Shown here in pieces: positions 16,000 through 23,915 of a stretch of DNA of 64,000 nucleotides. Source of the stretch: Leifsonia sp. Leaf264 (GTDB lineage: Bacteria > Actinomycetota > Actinomycetes > Actinomycetales > Microbacteriaceae); contig NZ_LMMR01000011.1 in the NCBI RefSeq assembly GCF_001422325.1, positions 31,769 to 95,768 on the forward strand, in the 5' to 3' direction. Position 1 is the stretch's first letter; each line of letters starts with the position of its first letter. Made by a program: the position numbers and the translations under genes. The notes beneath the pieces were generated by a model. It ran no database searches. It was not told the origin of the DNA and saw only the letters and a list, made by a program, of their open reading frames with translations.

Positions 16000-16404
16000 T
16001 CAGTCCCTCGCGGCGAACTCCCGTCCGTGCACCGTGACCGCGTAGATGATGACGACGTCGAGCGCGATGACGATGAGCGACCACCATGGTTCAGCCGGAA
16101 CCAGGAGCAGTTGTCCGACGGCGCTGATGCCCGCCACGATGGCGACGACGATGCGCGCCCAGAGCGCGCCGTTCAGGATCGAGACTCCGGCGGCGATGAG
16201 GAGGATGCCGACGACGAGGTTCCACCAGCCCCATCCCGTGAGGTCCAACACGAGCAGGCTTCCGTCGACGACAGCCGAGTAGCTGTTCGATCCGATCAAC
16301 GCGAAGAAGCCCTGAAGCACGCTGAAGGTGCCGTTGAGGAGCGTGATGACGGCCGCGAAGCCGATCCATCCGGCCCAGCCGCTGGTTCTCGTGACGTCGG
16401 CCAT
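16000..16404 (-). CDS. Four-helix membrane protein, DUF7144-like
   Basis: 134 residues with four hydrophobic helices (about 10-36, 52-75, 80-100, 104-124). The start GWAGWIGFAAVITLLNGTFSVLQG and the later WGWWNLVVGILLIAAGVSILNGALWAR match the pattern of small actinobacterial membrane proteins grouped as DUF7144; the family name is from memory and moderately certain. No function is known. It is a single gene, convergent with nothing and followed by kup 114 bases further along the same strand. Confidence 0.75.
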   Translation of the reverse strand: MADVTRTSGWAGWIGFAAVITLLNGTFSVLQGFFALIGSNSYSAVVDGSLLVLDLTGWGWWNLVVGILLIAAGVSILNGALWARIVVAIVAGISAVGQLLLVPAEPWWSLIVIALDVVIIYAVTVHGREFAARD

Positions 16405-16633
16405 GGCTGTTGTCCCATCTCACTCCGCCGGCGACCATCGCGCCGGGCGCTTGATACGGCCGAGATCTCGGCCGTGCTATGAGTATCCTGCTCCGCGCCG
16501 CCCAGCGCTGTCATGTGTCACGGCATGGCTCCGGATGGGTCCGGATGCCGCACCGATCGCTCGACGATCTGGAGCACCTCGTCCGAACATGCCATGGTTG
16601 AGGACGGACCTTCGACAGGACGGAGTTGTCACC

Positions 16634-16993
16634 ATGGGCGTGACGGGCATCGGCGGGATCTTCTTCCGCAGCGGCGATCCGACGGCGCGGGCGGCCTGGT
16701 ATCGCGAACACCTCGGCGTCGAGGCCGGCCACGACCACATCTGGAAGCAGCAGGAGGGAATGACGGTCTTCGCACCATTCCCGGCTGATTCCGACTACTT
16801 CCCTGCCGAGCAGCCGTTCATGCTCAATCTGCGCGTGACGGGCCTGGAGGACCTCGCCGCGCGGCTCGAGACCGCAGGCATCCCCGTCGAGCGTCGGGAC
16901 GAGTGGAACACGGCCGAGTACGGAACCTTCGCGCGCATTCACGATCCCGAGGGGCTTCCGATCGAACTGTGGGAACCGCCGGCTGGAGCCTAG
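16634..16993 (+). CDS. VOC-superfamily (glyoxalase/bleomycin-resistance fold) protein
   Basis: 119 residues with the VOC pattern: GGIFFRSGDPTARAAWYREHLGV at the N-terminus and FARIHDPEGLPIELWEPP at the C-terminus, where the final Glu is a typical metal ligand. The reaction is unknown; members include lyases, dioxygenases and resistance proteins. GGACGGAG lies upstream of the ATG. Its TAG stop shares the palindrome CTAG with the stop of the convergent GIY-YIG gene. Confidence 0.82.
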   Translation: MGVTGIGGIFFRSGDPTARAAWYREHLGVEAGHDHIWKQQEGMTVFAPFPADSDYFPAEQPFMLNLRVTGLEDLAARLETAGIPVERRDEWNTAEYGTFARIHDPEGLPIELWEPPAGA

Positions 16994-17553
16994 AGCGCGA
17001 TCAGGGCGCTGAGCCAGCGGGCGTGCATGTCCCACGGGTCGACGCCGCCGCGCACGGTGTCGATGTGCTGCAGCAGCGCATCGTGAGCGTGGAACCACTC
17101 CCCGCCGTTCAGCTGTCGTGCAGCGAACTGAGCATGTCGACGCTGCTCGAGACGCCTGTCGCCGCGCTCGAACGCAAGCACCTCGTCGTGGGGGAGACTC
17201 GCGATGCGCCGGCGCGGCGTGGCTGAGGTTCCGATCTTGATCAGCTCTCCGTAACGGATGTAGTACACGACGTCGAGGCGCGGCGGTACGAGCTCGCCGT
17301 CAGGCGCTGTGCCGTAACGCCACTCGCAGACGGCGCAGAGCCAGCCCGACGGATAGCGCACGCCGAGTGGCGAGCCGCAGGCCGGGCACGGACCGGGCAG
17401 CAGGTCGGTGACGCCGACGGTGGCTGCGGCCTCGTCGGCCGCCGAGAGCAGGTGCGGCTCGCAGAGGTTGAGACCGGCATCCGTCGGCACGATGCCCGCA
17501 CAGGTCGTGCCGTCGGGCATCACGATGCCGCACGACCGATCGAGGTGTTCCAT
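16990..17553 (-). CDS. Zinc-ribbon protein with GIY-YIG (T5orf172/MUG113-type) nuclease domain
   Basis: 187 residues. An N-terminal cysteine-rich part has CPAC (56-59) and CAVC (73-76), which can form a zinc ribbon. The C-terminal part has VVYYIRYGELIKIG (95-108), Arg115 and NGGEWF with Glu152, matching the compressed GIY-YIG core of the T5orf172/MUG113 group (Y, Y-IG, R and E positions). Such domains are predicted nucleases, partly of phage origin. No mobile element surrounds it. The start is at ATG 17553, 7 bases after a TAACGT box, with no ribosome binding site. Confidence 0.75.
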   Translation of the reverse strand: MEHLDRSCGIVMPDGTTCAGIVPTDAGLNLCEPHLLSAADEAAATVGVTDLLPGPCPACGSPLGVRYPSGWLCAVCEWRYGTAPDGELVPPRLDVVYYIRYGELIKIGTSATPRRRIASLPHDEVLAFERGDRRLEQRRHAQFAARQLNGGEWFHAHDALLQHIDTVRGGVDPWDMHARWLSALIAL

Positions 17554-17560
17554 GGTGACG

Positions 17561-17566
17561 ACGTTA
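17561..17566 (-). promoter_or_regulatory. Putative -10 box of the GIY-YIG gene (leaderless)
   Basis: TAACGT on the minus strand ends 7 bases before the ATG at 17553. Confidence 0.4.
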
Positions 17567-17613
17567 GGCGTCGGCACCGACACCGGTCGGCTGCGTGCGA
17601 CCGGATGCCGGGA

Positions 17614-17883
17614 TCAGCGGATGCGGCGGACCAGCGGATCGGCTGGCTGATGTCGGGGCCGCCGCAGCATGCCGATCAGTCCGTAGAGCAGCCCCGGAAC
17701 GCCCACGGCCAGCAGGGCGACGCCGATGACGATCGGGAGCCACGGCGGAATCGCGGGGATCAGGTGCGATGCGACCGATGCGGCAGCGAGCAACAGGCCG
17801 CCGGTGACGGTGAAGATCAATCCGAGCGCCGCGGCTGCAGCGAGTGCAGCGCGATCCGGCACCGATTCGGGTTCGGTGGTCAT
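17614..17883 (-). CDS. Small two-helix membrane protein
   Basis: 89 residues with two hydrophobic helices at about 12-37 and 47-71, each Leu/Ala/Gly-rich, and a basic C-terminal tail (RRPRHQPADPLVRRIR). Both ends are probably cytoplasmic. No domain is recognised. The start ATG lies 6 bases after a TAACGT box and no ribosome binding site is seen. It lies 60 bases upstream of the GIY-YIG gene on the same strand, but each has its own -10-like box, so they may be separate units. Confidence 0.65.
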   Translation of the reverse strand: MTTEPESVPDRAALAAAAALGLIFTVTGGLLLAAASVASHLIPAIPPWLPIVIGVALLAVGVPGLLYGLIGMLRRPRHQPADPLVRRIR

Positions 17884-17889
17884 GCGGCC

Positions 17890-17895
17890 ACGTTA
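17890..17895 (-). promoter_or_regulatory. Putative -10 box of the 17883 gene (leaderless)
   Basis: TAACGT on the minus strand ends 6 bases before the ATG at 17883. Confidence 0.4.
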
Positions 17896-17940
17896 TTGCT
17901 GAGGCGTGCTCAGTTCCCGCCCCCAGAACGGGGCGTTGAC

Positions 17941-18528
17941 TCAGGCCTCGACGTTGACGGCCGCGTCGATCCGGGTGCGTCCGACGAAGCGGATGTCGGA
18001 TCCCGACACGGCGAACTCGGTGATCGAGCCGTTGTCGGCCGAGCCGGGGAACTCGTCGGGGGAGGTGGTGTGACGGGTGAGGCCGTTGATCACGCCGCCG
18101 TGGCTGGCGACGATGACGGTTCCGGTCGACTCCGCCGCGAGACGGCGCAGAGCCGCCGTCGACCGCTCGAGCACGGCGGGCCGGGCCTCGGCACCAGGGA
18201 CCACGCCGTCGGAGTAGAGATGGCGGATGTCCTGCCAGACCGCGCCTTCGGCTTCGCCGTACTGCATCTCGATGAAGTCGGCCTCGGTCTCGACCGCCGG
18301 CCCTCCGATGGCCTCGGTGATGATGGCGGCGGTCTCGGCGGCGCGCCCGAGCGGGCTCGCGATGATGCGGGTGGGCTCGGCGCTGCTCAGCACGTCGGCA
18401 GCGGCGAGGGCCTGCGCGCGACCCAGGTCGTTGAGCGGGATGTCGGTGTGCCCCTGCACCCGGCCCTGTCGGTTCCAATCGGTCTCACCGTGACGCACGA
18501 GCAGGAATCGAGTGGGTGAAGAGGTCAT
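17941..18528 (-). CDS. Histidine phosphatase family protein (phosphoglycerate-mutase-like)
   Basis: 195 residues. The catalytic LLVRHGETDWN carries phospho-accepting His13. The second arginine site is in IIASPLGRAAETA, the acidic Glu in EMQYGEAEG and the second histidine in VIVASHGGVI. Proteins of this branch dephosphorylate small molecules such as sugar phosphates, nucleotides or alpha-ribazole phosphate; the substrate cannot be assigned. TAGGGT lies 6 bases before the ATG, consistent with a leaderless mRNA. The start is shared head-to-head with the deazaflavin oxidoreductase gene, whose coding begins 32 bases away. Confidence 0.92.
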   Translation of the reverse strand: MTSSPTRFLLVRHGETDWNRQGRVQGHTDIPLNDLGRAQALAAADVLSSAEPTRIIASPLGRAAETAAIITEAIGGPAVETEADFIEMQYGEAEGAVWQDIRHLYSDGVVPGAEARPAVLERSTAALRRLAAESTGTVIVASHGGVINGLTRHTTSPDEFPGSADNGSITEFAVSGSDIRFVGRTRIDAAVNVEA

Positions 18529-18534
18529 GCATCG

Positions 18535-18540
18535 ACCCTA
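18535..18540 (-). promoter_or_regulatory. Putative -10 box of the histidine phosphatase gene (leaderless)
   Basis: TAGGGT on the minus strand ends 6 bases before the ATG at 18528. Confidence 0.45.
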
Positions 18541-18559
18541 TCCGGAGCAGAATGTGAGA

Positions 18560-19051
18560 ATGGCGAGCCTTCTCGAGATGACGCGGTCTGCCGTGGCACC
18601 GCTCACGCGCACCGGTGCGTTCCGTCGCGCTGCACCGACGATGCTGCCGCCGCTCGAGCGGGCCACAGCATGGCTGAGCCGTGGCCACGTTCAGCTCAGC
18701 GGCCTGCTCGTCCCGTCGCTCGTGCTGCATTCCACCGGAGCGAAGTCGGGGCTGCCCCGCGACGTGCCGCTGATGTACTGCCCCGACGGAGACGTCTGCA
18801 TCGTCGCGGGGAGCAACTTCGCGCGTGAGCACCACCCGGCGTGGACGGCGAACCTCACCGCCCACCCCGACGCTGCTGTGAGCATCAAGGGACGACGGAT
18901 GCCCGTTAGAGCCGAACTCATCGGCGACGACGAACGCGACGCCGTGTGGGCGCGCATCGAGAGGCAGTGGCCGGGCTATCGGGCGTATGAGCGCGGCTCC
19001 GGCCGCACGGTGCGGCTGTTCCGGCTGCATCCGGTGGCAGAAGCCGGCTGA
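18560..19051 (+). CDS. Nitroreductase/deazaflavin (F420)-dependent oxidoreductase, DDN family
   Basis: 163 residues with the split-barrel DDN pattern: VLHSTGAKSGLPRDVPLMYCPDGDVCIVAGSNFAREHHPAWTANL spans about residues 58-102, and the basic HPDAAVSIKGRR follows. The mycobacterial relative Ddn reduces nitro-compounds with coenzyme F420; the natural role is probably quinone or small-molecule reduction. Together with the luciferase-like protein at 2837 it suggests the organism may make F420 (inference). The ATG at 18560 is chosen; an earlier ATG at 18527 would overlap the divergent phosphatase. Confidence 0.82.
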   Translation: MASLLEMTRSAVAPLTRTGAFRRAAPTMLPPLERATAWLSRGHVQLSGLLVPSLVLHSTGAKSGLPRDVPLMYCPDGDVCIVAGSNFAREHHPAWTANLTAHPDAAVSIKGRRMPVRAELIGDDERDAVWARIERQWPGYRAYERGSGRTVRLFRLHPVAEAG

Positions 19052-19217
19052 CGCTCAGCTGCCGCTCCTTCCTCCGTCGCCGCCTGCTGGACCGGGGAAG
19101 AGCGCCGCGCCGCGCGATCTGCGGGGGCCTGCGATCGAGCGACGTAGCCTCGAACGGAGCGTCCTGCGCCCCGGCGGGGTAGTTGCACGCGCTGACACGA
19201 CCAGCGGAGGAGGAATC

Positions 19218-20387
19218 ATGCGCCGTATCGCACGGGTGATCGCCTCCGTCGCCGTGGCGGGCATGCTGTGCCTCGCGGTGGTGCCTGCGGCATCCGCCGA
19301 GGACTATCCATCGTGGGACGAGGTCGAGGCCGCCCGTTCGAGTGCAGCGGCGACGAGTGCGGAGGTCGACCGCATCTCCGACTTCATCACCTCTCTCACA
19401 GCGGAGTCGGCGCGACTCGGACGCATCACCATCGAGAAGGCCGCGGCCTATTCGGCGGCGAAGGCGGCCCTGGATGCGGCCACTCAGCGCGCCGACGTGC
19501 TGATCGCGCAGCGCGATACCGCCGTGGCTCAGGCTGCCGACGCCCACGAGCGCTACGGCGCGATCGTGTCGCAACTGGTGGTCTCCGGTGGCACCGAGAG
19601 CCTCACCGTGCAGCTCCTGCTCGACCACTCCGCCGACTCCGACCTGCTGTACAGGCTCGGAGCGATGTCGAAGCTGACCCAGCAGGCCGCCGGACTCGAG
19701 GAGCAGGCGCGGAGCCGCAGCAACGAGGCCGATGCTCTCAGCGCGCAGGCCACCGTGGCCGAGAAGGAGCGCGACAAGCTCGCAGCGGCCGCCGAGACGG
19801 CACTCGGTGCGGCCCAGGCCGCCGAGAAGGAGGCCGGAGATCGGCTCGCCTCCCAGAAGGCCGCGAGCGTCACCCTCCAGGCCCAGCTCGCCTCTCTCAC
19901 CAGCACCGCGGCCGACGTCGAGAAGCGCTACAACGAAGGCGAGGCCGCACGGAGGGCAGCCGAGGCTGCAGCCGCCGCAGCTGCGGCCGAAGCAGCGGCA
20001 GCGGCCGCCGCCGCGGAGGCAGCTGCCGGTGGAGACGGTGGCGGAGGCGCGACCCCGATCTACACGGGCGACGTCGATTCGGATCCGGGCGCCGCGCAGT
20101 CCTATGCGGCCGGAGCCATCGGCGCGTACGGCTGGGGCGGCGATCAATTCGGATGCCTGCAGTCGCTATGGAACAAGGAGTCCGGTTGGCGCGCGAACGC
20201 CTACAACGCCTCCAGCGGTGCCTACGGAATCCCGCAGTCCCTTCCGGGCGAGAAGATGGCGTCAGCCGGTGTCGACTGGCGCACCAATGCCGCGACCCAG
20301 ATCAACTGGGGCCTGTCGTACATCAGCCAGCGCTACGGCTCGCCCTGCTCCGCCTGGGCTCACTCCGTCGCGACCGACTGGTACTAG
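19218..20387 (+). CDS. Secreted coiled-coil protein with C-terminal lysozyme/transglycosylase-like domain
   Basis: 389 residues. The signal peptide (1-27) ends ASA-ED. A long helical coiled-coil region follows (about 30-245), similar in design to the N-terminal half of CwlO/RipA-type peptidoglycan hydrolases. A poly-Ala/Glu stretch (about 238-265) and Gly-rich linker lead to the C-terminal domain (about 305-389). There NKESGW supplies a candidate catalytic Glu, followed by SSGAYGIPQSLPG and two Cys, as in SLT/RPF-like folds. It probably cuts peptidoglycan glycan strands outside the cell. The start has GGAGGAGG upstream. Its TAG shares CTAG with the convergent gene. Confidence 0.85.
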   Translation: MRRIARVIASVAVAGMLCLAVVPAASAEDYPSWDEVEAARSSAAATSAEVDRISDFITSLTAESARLGRITIEKAAAYSAAKAALDAATQRADVLIAQRDTAVAQAADAHERYGAIVSQLVVSGGTESLTVQLLLDHSADSDLLYRLGAMSKLTQQAAGLEEQARSRSNEADALSAQATVAEKERDKLAAAAETALGAAQAAEKEAGDRLASQKAASVTLQAQLASLTSTAADVEKRYNEGEAARRAAEAAAAAAAAEAAAAAAAAEAAAGGDGGGGATPIYTGDVDSDPGAAQSYAAGAIGAYGWGGDQFGCLQSLWNKESGWRANAYNASSGAYGIPQSLPGEKMASAGVDWRTNAATQINWGLSYISQRYGSPCSAWAHSVATDWY

Positions 20388-21157
20388 GCCTCGGCCTGCC
20401 GTGCGGGAGCCACTCCGACACGGAGGGCATCGACCGCGTCGGCGCTGCGCAACTCGACCATGCGGGCGACGATGCGATCGGCCACGTCGGCGGTGAGCGA
20501 CGCGCACACGATGCTGTTTGGTCCGATCGACTCCAGGCCGCCGGCGCGCACGCGGATGACCTCCCAGCCGACCTCACCCAAGGCGTCGTCCTTCTCGCGA
20601 TCCGAAGCCTCCTTGAGGCCCAGGTGTGCGCGCCGGGAGCGCCCCGGATCGTCGTACTCGATCGCTATGCGCAGCGCCGGAACGAGGATGTCGGGCCACA
20701 CCTCCTGCTTGCCGTAGAACATGCGGTTGATGCGCACGGTGTTCACCCCGCGAGGTACACGGATGCGCTCCTCGAGCAGCGCCCGCAGTCGCTGCTCGGT
20801 CAGCGAGGTTCGCGTGCGCAACCCGGCGTTCATGGAGGCGACGCCGCCCTCGCGGGAGACCGTCGGGCTCTGGGCGTTCCGGATGCACTTCGGGCAACTC
20901 GGACCGGTGAGAACATCGATCACCGTCGCCTGGTACCTGTCGTGGCCTCGTTCGCAGACCCAGGGGTAGACGGCTCCGAGCCGAGTCTCGGAGGCCAGTG
21001 CCGACCGCGATGACGAGGCCACCCGTCCGAGCAGTTCGCCGCGCGTGCGGTGGGTCTCGTGCAGGAGCATGCACAGCGGGCAGGCCCGCCGCAGGGTGAT
21101 CGCGCCGACGTCGGAGGGGGCTGCACCGTGCCCGCAGGCGAAGCTCACGAGGGTCAT
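20384..21157 (-). CDS. Double zinc-ribbon protein with Vsr/DUF559-like endonuclease fold
   Basis: 257 residues. The N-terminal half has two Cys clusters, C-x-H at 8-10 with CPLC (26-29), and CERGH (68-72) with CPKC (88-91), which fits two zinc ribbons. The C-terminal half contains WPDILVPALRIAIEYDDPG (Asp156, Glu167, Asp169) then DREKDDALGEVGWEVIRV. This order, D...ExD followed by D-R-x-L-x-x-GW-x-V-I-R-V, is that of the PD-(D/E)XK very-short-patch-repair-like fold. It is therefore a predicted DNA nuclease; target and role are unknown. TACGCT lies 6 bases before the ATG. Confidence 0.72.
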   Translation of the reverse strand: MTLVSFACGHGAAPSDVGAITLRRACPLCMLLHETHRTRGELLGRVASSSRSALASETRLGAVYPWVCERGHDRYQATVIDVLTGPSCPKCIRNAQSPTVSREGGVASMNAGLRTRTSLTEQRLRALLEERIRVPRGVNTVRINRMFYGKQEVWPDILVPALRIAIEYDDPGRSRRAHLGLKEASDREKDDALGEVGWEVIRVRAGGLESIGPNSIVCASLTADVADRIVARMVELRSADAVDALRVGVAPARQAEA

Positions 21158-21163
21158 GCGGGC

Positions 21164-21169
21164 AGCGTA
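21164..21169 (-). promoter_or_regulatory. Putative -10 box of the zinc-ribbon nuclease gene (leaderless)
   Basis: TACGCT on the minus strand ends 6 bases before the ATG at 21157. Confidence 0.4.
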
Positions 21170-21200
21170 ACCCGCGCCGCCGACATGCCCGGGGCCGTCC

Positions 21201-21229
21201 TTGACCTCCCCCTGTATGCGGCACACAAT
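21201..21229 (+). promoter_or_regulatory. Sigma-A-type promoter of the 21269 gene
   Basis: TTGACC (21201-21206) and CACAAT (21224-21229) are 17 bases apart. The predicted message has a leader of about 30 bases containing GAAGGGG before the ATG. Confidence 0.6.
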
Positions 21230-21268
21230 GGCATGGCGACCCGAGCGCATCCGATGAGAAGGGGCACC

Positions 21269-21892
21269 ATGTCAGACACCCAGCAGGTCTCGCCAGAGAC
21301 CGGCGCGCCGATCGCGGCGCCGAGTCACGCGAGCAGCCGGTCGATCCAGGAGACGACGGTGCTCCCGGCGTTCGCGCCCGAATCCGGTGCCGCGCCGCTG
21401 CCGACTACGTCGTCGCCCGCATCCGCCCCAGCCTCCGACGCGGTATCGGTCTCGGCGCCGGAGGCCGAGCAGGAGTCCGGGCGGAAGGCGCCGAAGAAGA
21501 CATTCTCGTGGTTCCAGGACCAGCCGATGCGGCTCACCCTGGTCGTGATCATCGGTGTCGTCGCCCTGTTCTTCGCCTTCGGCCTGCTCATCATCTTCAG
21601 CCCGACCTCGGCGGCGGTCTCGGCCCTCGCCGTGATCGCGACGCCCGTGGTCTCCATCGTGGCCGCGTACTACGGCATCACGCTGAGCATGCAGCAGGTG
21701 CGCGACGAGCGGCTGGAGCGAGCTGCGGCGGTTCGGCGTGCCGAGGAGGCCGAGACCGCGGCCCAGGAGGCCGATGTCTGGGCTGCGCAGATGGAGTCGG
21801 GGCTTCGCGTGGCGAAGGTGAAACTGGACGCTGCCGGCGTGGGCTCCGACGACGTCGCGAAGGCGGCCGGAGTGACCCCGGACTTCTTCTGA
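21269..21892 (+). CDS. Two-helix membrane protein with charged C-terminal helix
   Basis: 207 residues. The first ~85 are Ala/Pro/Ser/Glu-rich and probably disordered. Two transmembrane helices (about 91-113 and 115-140) follow. The C-terminal part (about 145-207) is an alternating charged helix (RDERLERAAAVRRAEEAETAAQEA), a likely coiled coil. No family is recognised. A promoter with 17-base spacing and a good ribosome binding site precede the ATG. It is a single-gene unit convergent with the MpaB-like gene. Confidence 0.72.
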   Translation: MSDTQQVSPETGAPIAAPSHASSRSIQETTVLPAFAPESGAAPLPTTSSPASAPASDAVSVSAPEAEQESGRKAPKKTFSWFQDQPMRLTLVVIIGVVALFFAFGLLIIFSPTSAAVSALAVIATPVVSIVAAYYGITLSMQQVRDERLERAAAVRRAEEAETAAQEADVWAAQMESGLRVAKVKLDAAGVGSDDVAKAAGVTPDFF

Positions 21893-21908
21893 GGATCCCG
21901 CCGGCGGG

Positions 21909-22691
21909 TCAGCCCCGCCTGATGATCGCCAGGCTTCGACGCTGAGGCCACTGGCGCAGCGACACGGGCAGCCACGGCCACAGCAGGCCGGTGATGGCCA
22001 GGGTGCGACGGAATCGGCGCTCGGCGCGAGCCGTCCAGCGGATGCCGTACGCGGATCGGACGGCATCGGGCAGCAGTCCGGCCGTCACGAGACGGGCGAG
22101 AGGCATGGCCAGCCCGAGCGGCGCCGGCAGGGAGCGCGCGAACATCAGCTGCCGGGAGACCGCATGCACATCGGCATCCACGGACAACCGCGGGAGCATC
22201 TGCGCCCAGTACTCCGCGAAAGCGGCCCTGTCGGCCGGCCACTGTCCGCGCGGTAGTTGCAGGCGGATGCCGAGCTCGGCATAGGCGTCGTACAGGGCGT
22301 CGGCCTCGGCCGGGTCCAGCGGGCCGAAGAGCTCCTCGTGCACGACCACGGCGGTGTCGTAGAGGGTCGCGGCCACCCAGAGCTGCAACTGCGGATCGTA
22401 GGCGCTGTACGCAGGGGCTGTGCCGCGCGCCTCACCGCGCACCGGCGAGTGCGCGCGGTTCACGAGTCGCACGGCTCGCACCCTGTCGGCCTCGGTTCCG
22501 TAGACGATCGCGTACGCGTAGGCGAGGGTGGCCCAGAGCCGGTCCAGGGGTCGCCCGGCGAAGTCGGAGTGATCGACGACGCCGCGCCCGACAGGCGGAT
22601 ACGCCAGTTGCAGCAGGATCGCGCGTGCCCCGCCCGCGATGAGCACGCCATCGCCGGCGAACCGGGGGAGGCCGCGCTGATGCTCTGACAT
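21909..22691 (-). CDS. MpaB-family oxygenase (DUF2236, latex-clearing-protein-like)
   Basis: 260 residues, mainly helical. The start GDGVLIAGGARAILLQLAYPPVGRGVVDHSDF matches the conserved opening of DUF2236 proteins. In the related rubber oxygenase Lcp and fungal MpaB this family binds haem b and cleaves or oxidises hydrophobic substrates. Here the substrate is unknown. Conserved Arg/His/Tyr residues in the region YGTEADRVRAVRLVNRAHSPVRG are typical. TAGCGT lies 6 bases before the ATG and no ribosome binding site is seen. Confidence 0.85.
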   Translation of the reverse strand: MSEHQRGLPRFAGDGVLIAGGARAILLQLAYPPVGRGVVDHSDFAGRPLDRLWATLAYAYAIVYGTEADRVRAVRLVNRAHSPVRGEARGTAPAYSAYDPQLQLWVAATLYDTAVVVHEELFGPLDPAEADALYDAYAELGIRLQLPRGQWPADRAAFAEYWAQMLPRLSVDADVHAVSRQLMFARSLPAPLGLAMPLARLVTAGLLPDAVRSAYGIRWTARAERRFRRTLAITGLLWPWLPVSLRQWPQRRSLAIIRRG

Positions 22692-22697
22692 GCGACA

Positions 22698-22703
22698 ACG
22701 CTA
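22698..22703 (-). promoter_or_regulatory. Putative -10 box of the MpaB-like gene (leaderless)
   Basis: TAGCGT on the minus strand ends 6 bases before the ATG at 22691. Confidence 0.45.
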
Positions 22704-22733
22704 CGCGCTCAGACTGCTCGGATGCCGCACGCC

Positions 22734-22739
22734 TAGACT
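22734..22739 (+). promoter_or_regulatory. Putative -10 box of the GH3 gene (leaderless)
   Basis: TAGACT ends 6 bases before the ATG at 22746; no ribosome binding site is present. Confidence 0.5.
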
Positions 22740-22745
22740 CCCTGC

Positions 22746-23915
22746 ATGGTCGGGCGGCGAGTGAGGACGACGGCGCTCGCACTGGCGGTCGCCGTGCTGC
22801 TCGTGGGTTGCGCGGCGTCCGGGTCGGCCATCCCGACATCGACGCAGCCAGCCCCCGTGCAGCACCCGCATCGGGCCGCTCCGGATCCCGTGACCGTCGA
22901 GGCGCGTGAACGCCTGCACGCCATGAGCCTGGAGCAGCGGATCGCGAGCCTGCTCATGCTGCATCTCCCCGGCACGGATGCCGCTGCCATCGCGGCGCAG
23001 GCCACACGATACGCACCGGGCGGCATCATCCTGATGGGCGACAACACGGCGGGGGGAGTGGCCGGGGTGCGCGCCATCACCGATGCCGTGGACTCGGCGT
23101 CGGAGCTGCCGCTCCTGGTCGCCGTCGATCAGGAAGGCGGCGAGGTCAGCCGACTGGACGAGGACCCGTCACCCGGCGCCGATGTGTTGCGGGGGCTGGC
23201 GGCATCCGTCACCGACGACGCCTTCTCCGCCAGGGCCGACGTGCTCGCCGGCGCAGGGATCTCGGTCAACTTCGGCATCGTCGCCGACGTGACGGCGGAT
23301 CCGGAGTCCTTCCTGGCCGGCCGTGTGCTCGGCACCGACCCGTCGGCAGCCGCCGATCACGTCGCCGCGGCCGTGGCCGGCGAGCACGGCCGGGTGCTCA
23401 GCACGCTCAAGCACTTCCCAGGTCACGGTGCCGCGCCCGGCGACTCGCACACCTCCATCCCGACGACGGCCGAGACCCTCGTCGACTGGCGGGCGACGGA
23501 TGCAGCGCCCTTCGCCGCGGGCATCGCCGCCGGAGCCGAGCTGGTGATGTTCGGCCACCTCGCCTACACGGCGGTCGATGACGCTCCAGCCTCCCTGTCG
23601 CCGGCGTGGCACGGGATCCTGCGCGACCAGCTCGGCTTCGACGGCATCTCGATCACCGATGACATGGGCATGCTCGAAGACTCCGGGGTGCCGGCCTATG
23701 CCGACAGCAGCGAGAACGCCGTGCAGGCCATTGCGGCCGGCAACACGATGCTGCTGTACGTGCCGTCGCCGGACCCGTCGGGTGCCGGGTTCGACCCTGA
23801 TGCGGTGGTGGCCGACGTCGCCGCGGCCGTGCGCGCTGGCCGCATTCCGGCCGCGACGGTCGATCGAGCGGCGCTCGCGCTACTCCGGGCGAGGATCGGT
23901 CTCGCCGCCGACTGA
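22746..23915 (+). CDS. GH3 beta-N-acetylhexosaminidase lipoprotein (NagZ-like)
   Basis: 389 residues. A lipobox (LLVGC, Cys22) makes it a surface lipoprotein. The GH3 catalytic domain shows KHFPGHG (222-228) and the NagZ-type Asp-His acid/base dyad in DSH (Asp233, His235). The nucleophile Asp305 lies in ITDDMGM. NagZ enzymes remove N-acetylglucosamine from peptidoglycan fragments; in Gram-positives this happens outside the cell, fitting the lipoprotein. Its last 36 bases overlap the convergent TMEM175-like gene. The message is probably leaderless. Confidence 0.92.
   Translation: MVGRRVRTTALALAVAVLLVGCAASGSAIPTSTQPAPVQHPHRAAPDPVTVEARERLHAMSLEQRIASLLMLHLPGTDAAAIAAQATRYAPGGIILMGDNTAGGVAGVRAITDAVDSASELPLLVAVDQEGGEVSRLDEDPSPGADVLRGLAASVTDDAFSARADVLAGAGISVNFGIVADVTADPESFLAGRVLGTDPSAAADHVAAAVAGEHGRVLSTLKHFPGHGAAPGDSHTSIPTTAETLVDWRATDAAPFAAGIAAGAELVMFGHLAYTAVDDAPASLSPAWHGILRDQLGFDGISITDDMGMLEDSGVPAYADSSENAVQAIAAGNTMLLYVPSPDPSGAGFDPDAVVADVAAAVRAGRIPAATVDRAALALLRARIGLAAD

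Noticed and set aside
14368..16482. A 704-codon plus-strand frame
   Set aside because: It is antisense to kup and the DUF7144-like gene and has Arg/Glu/Asp-rich, non-domain sequence.
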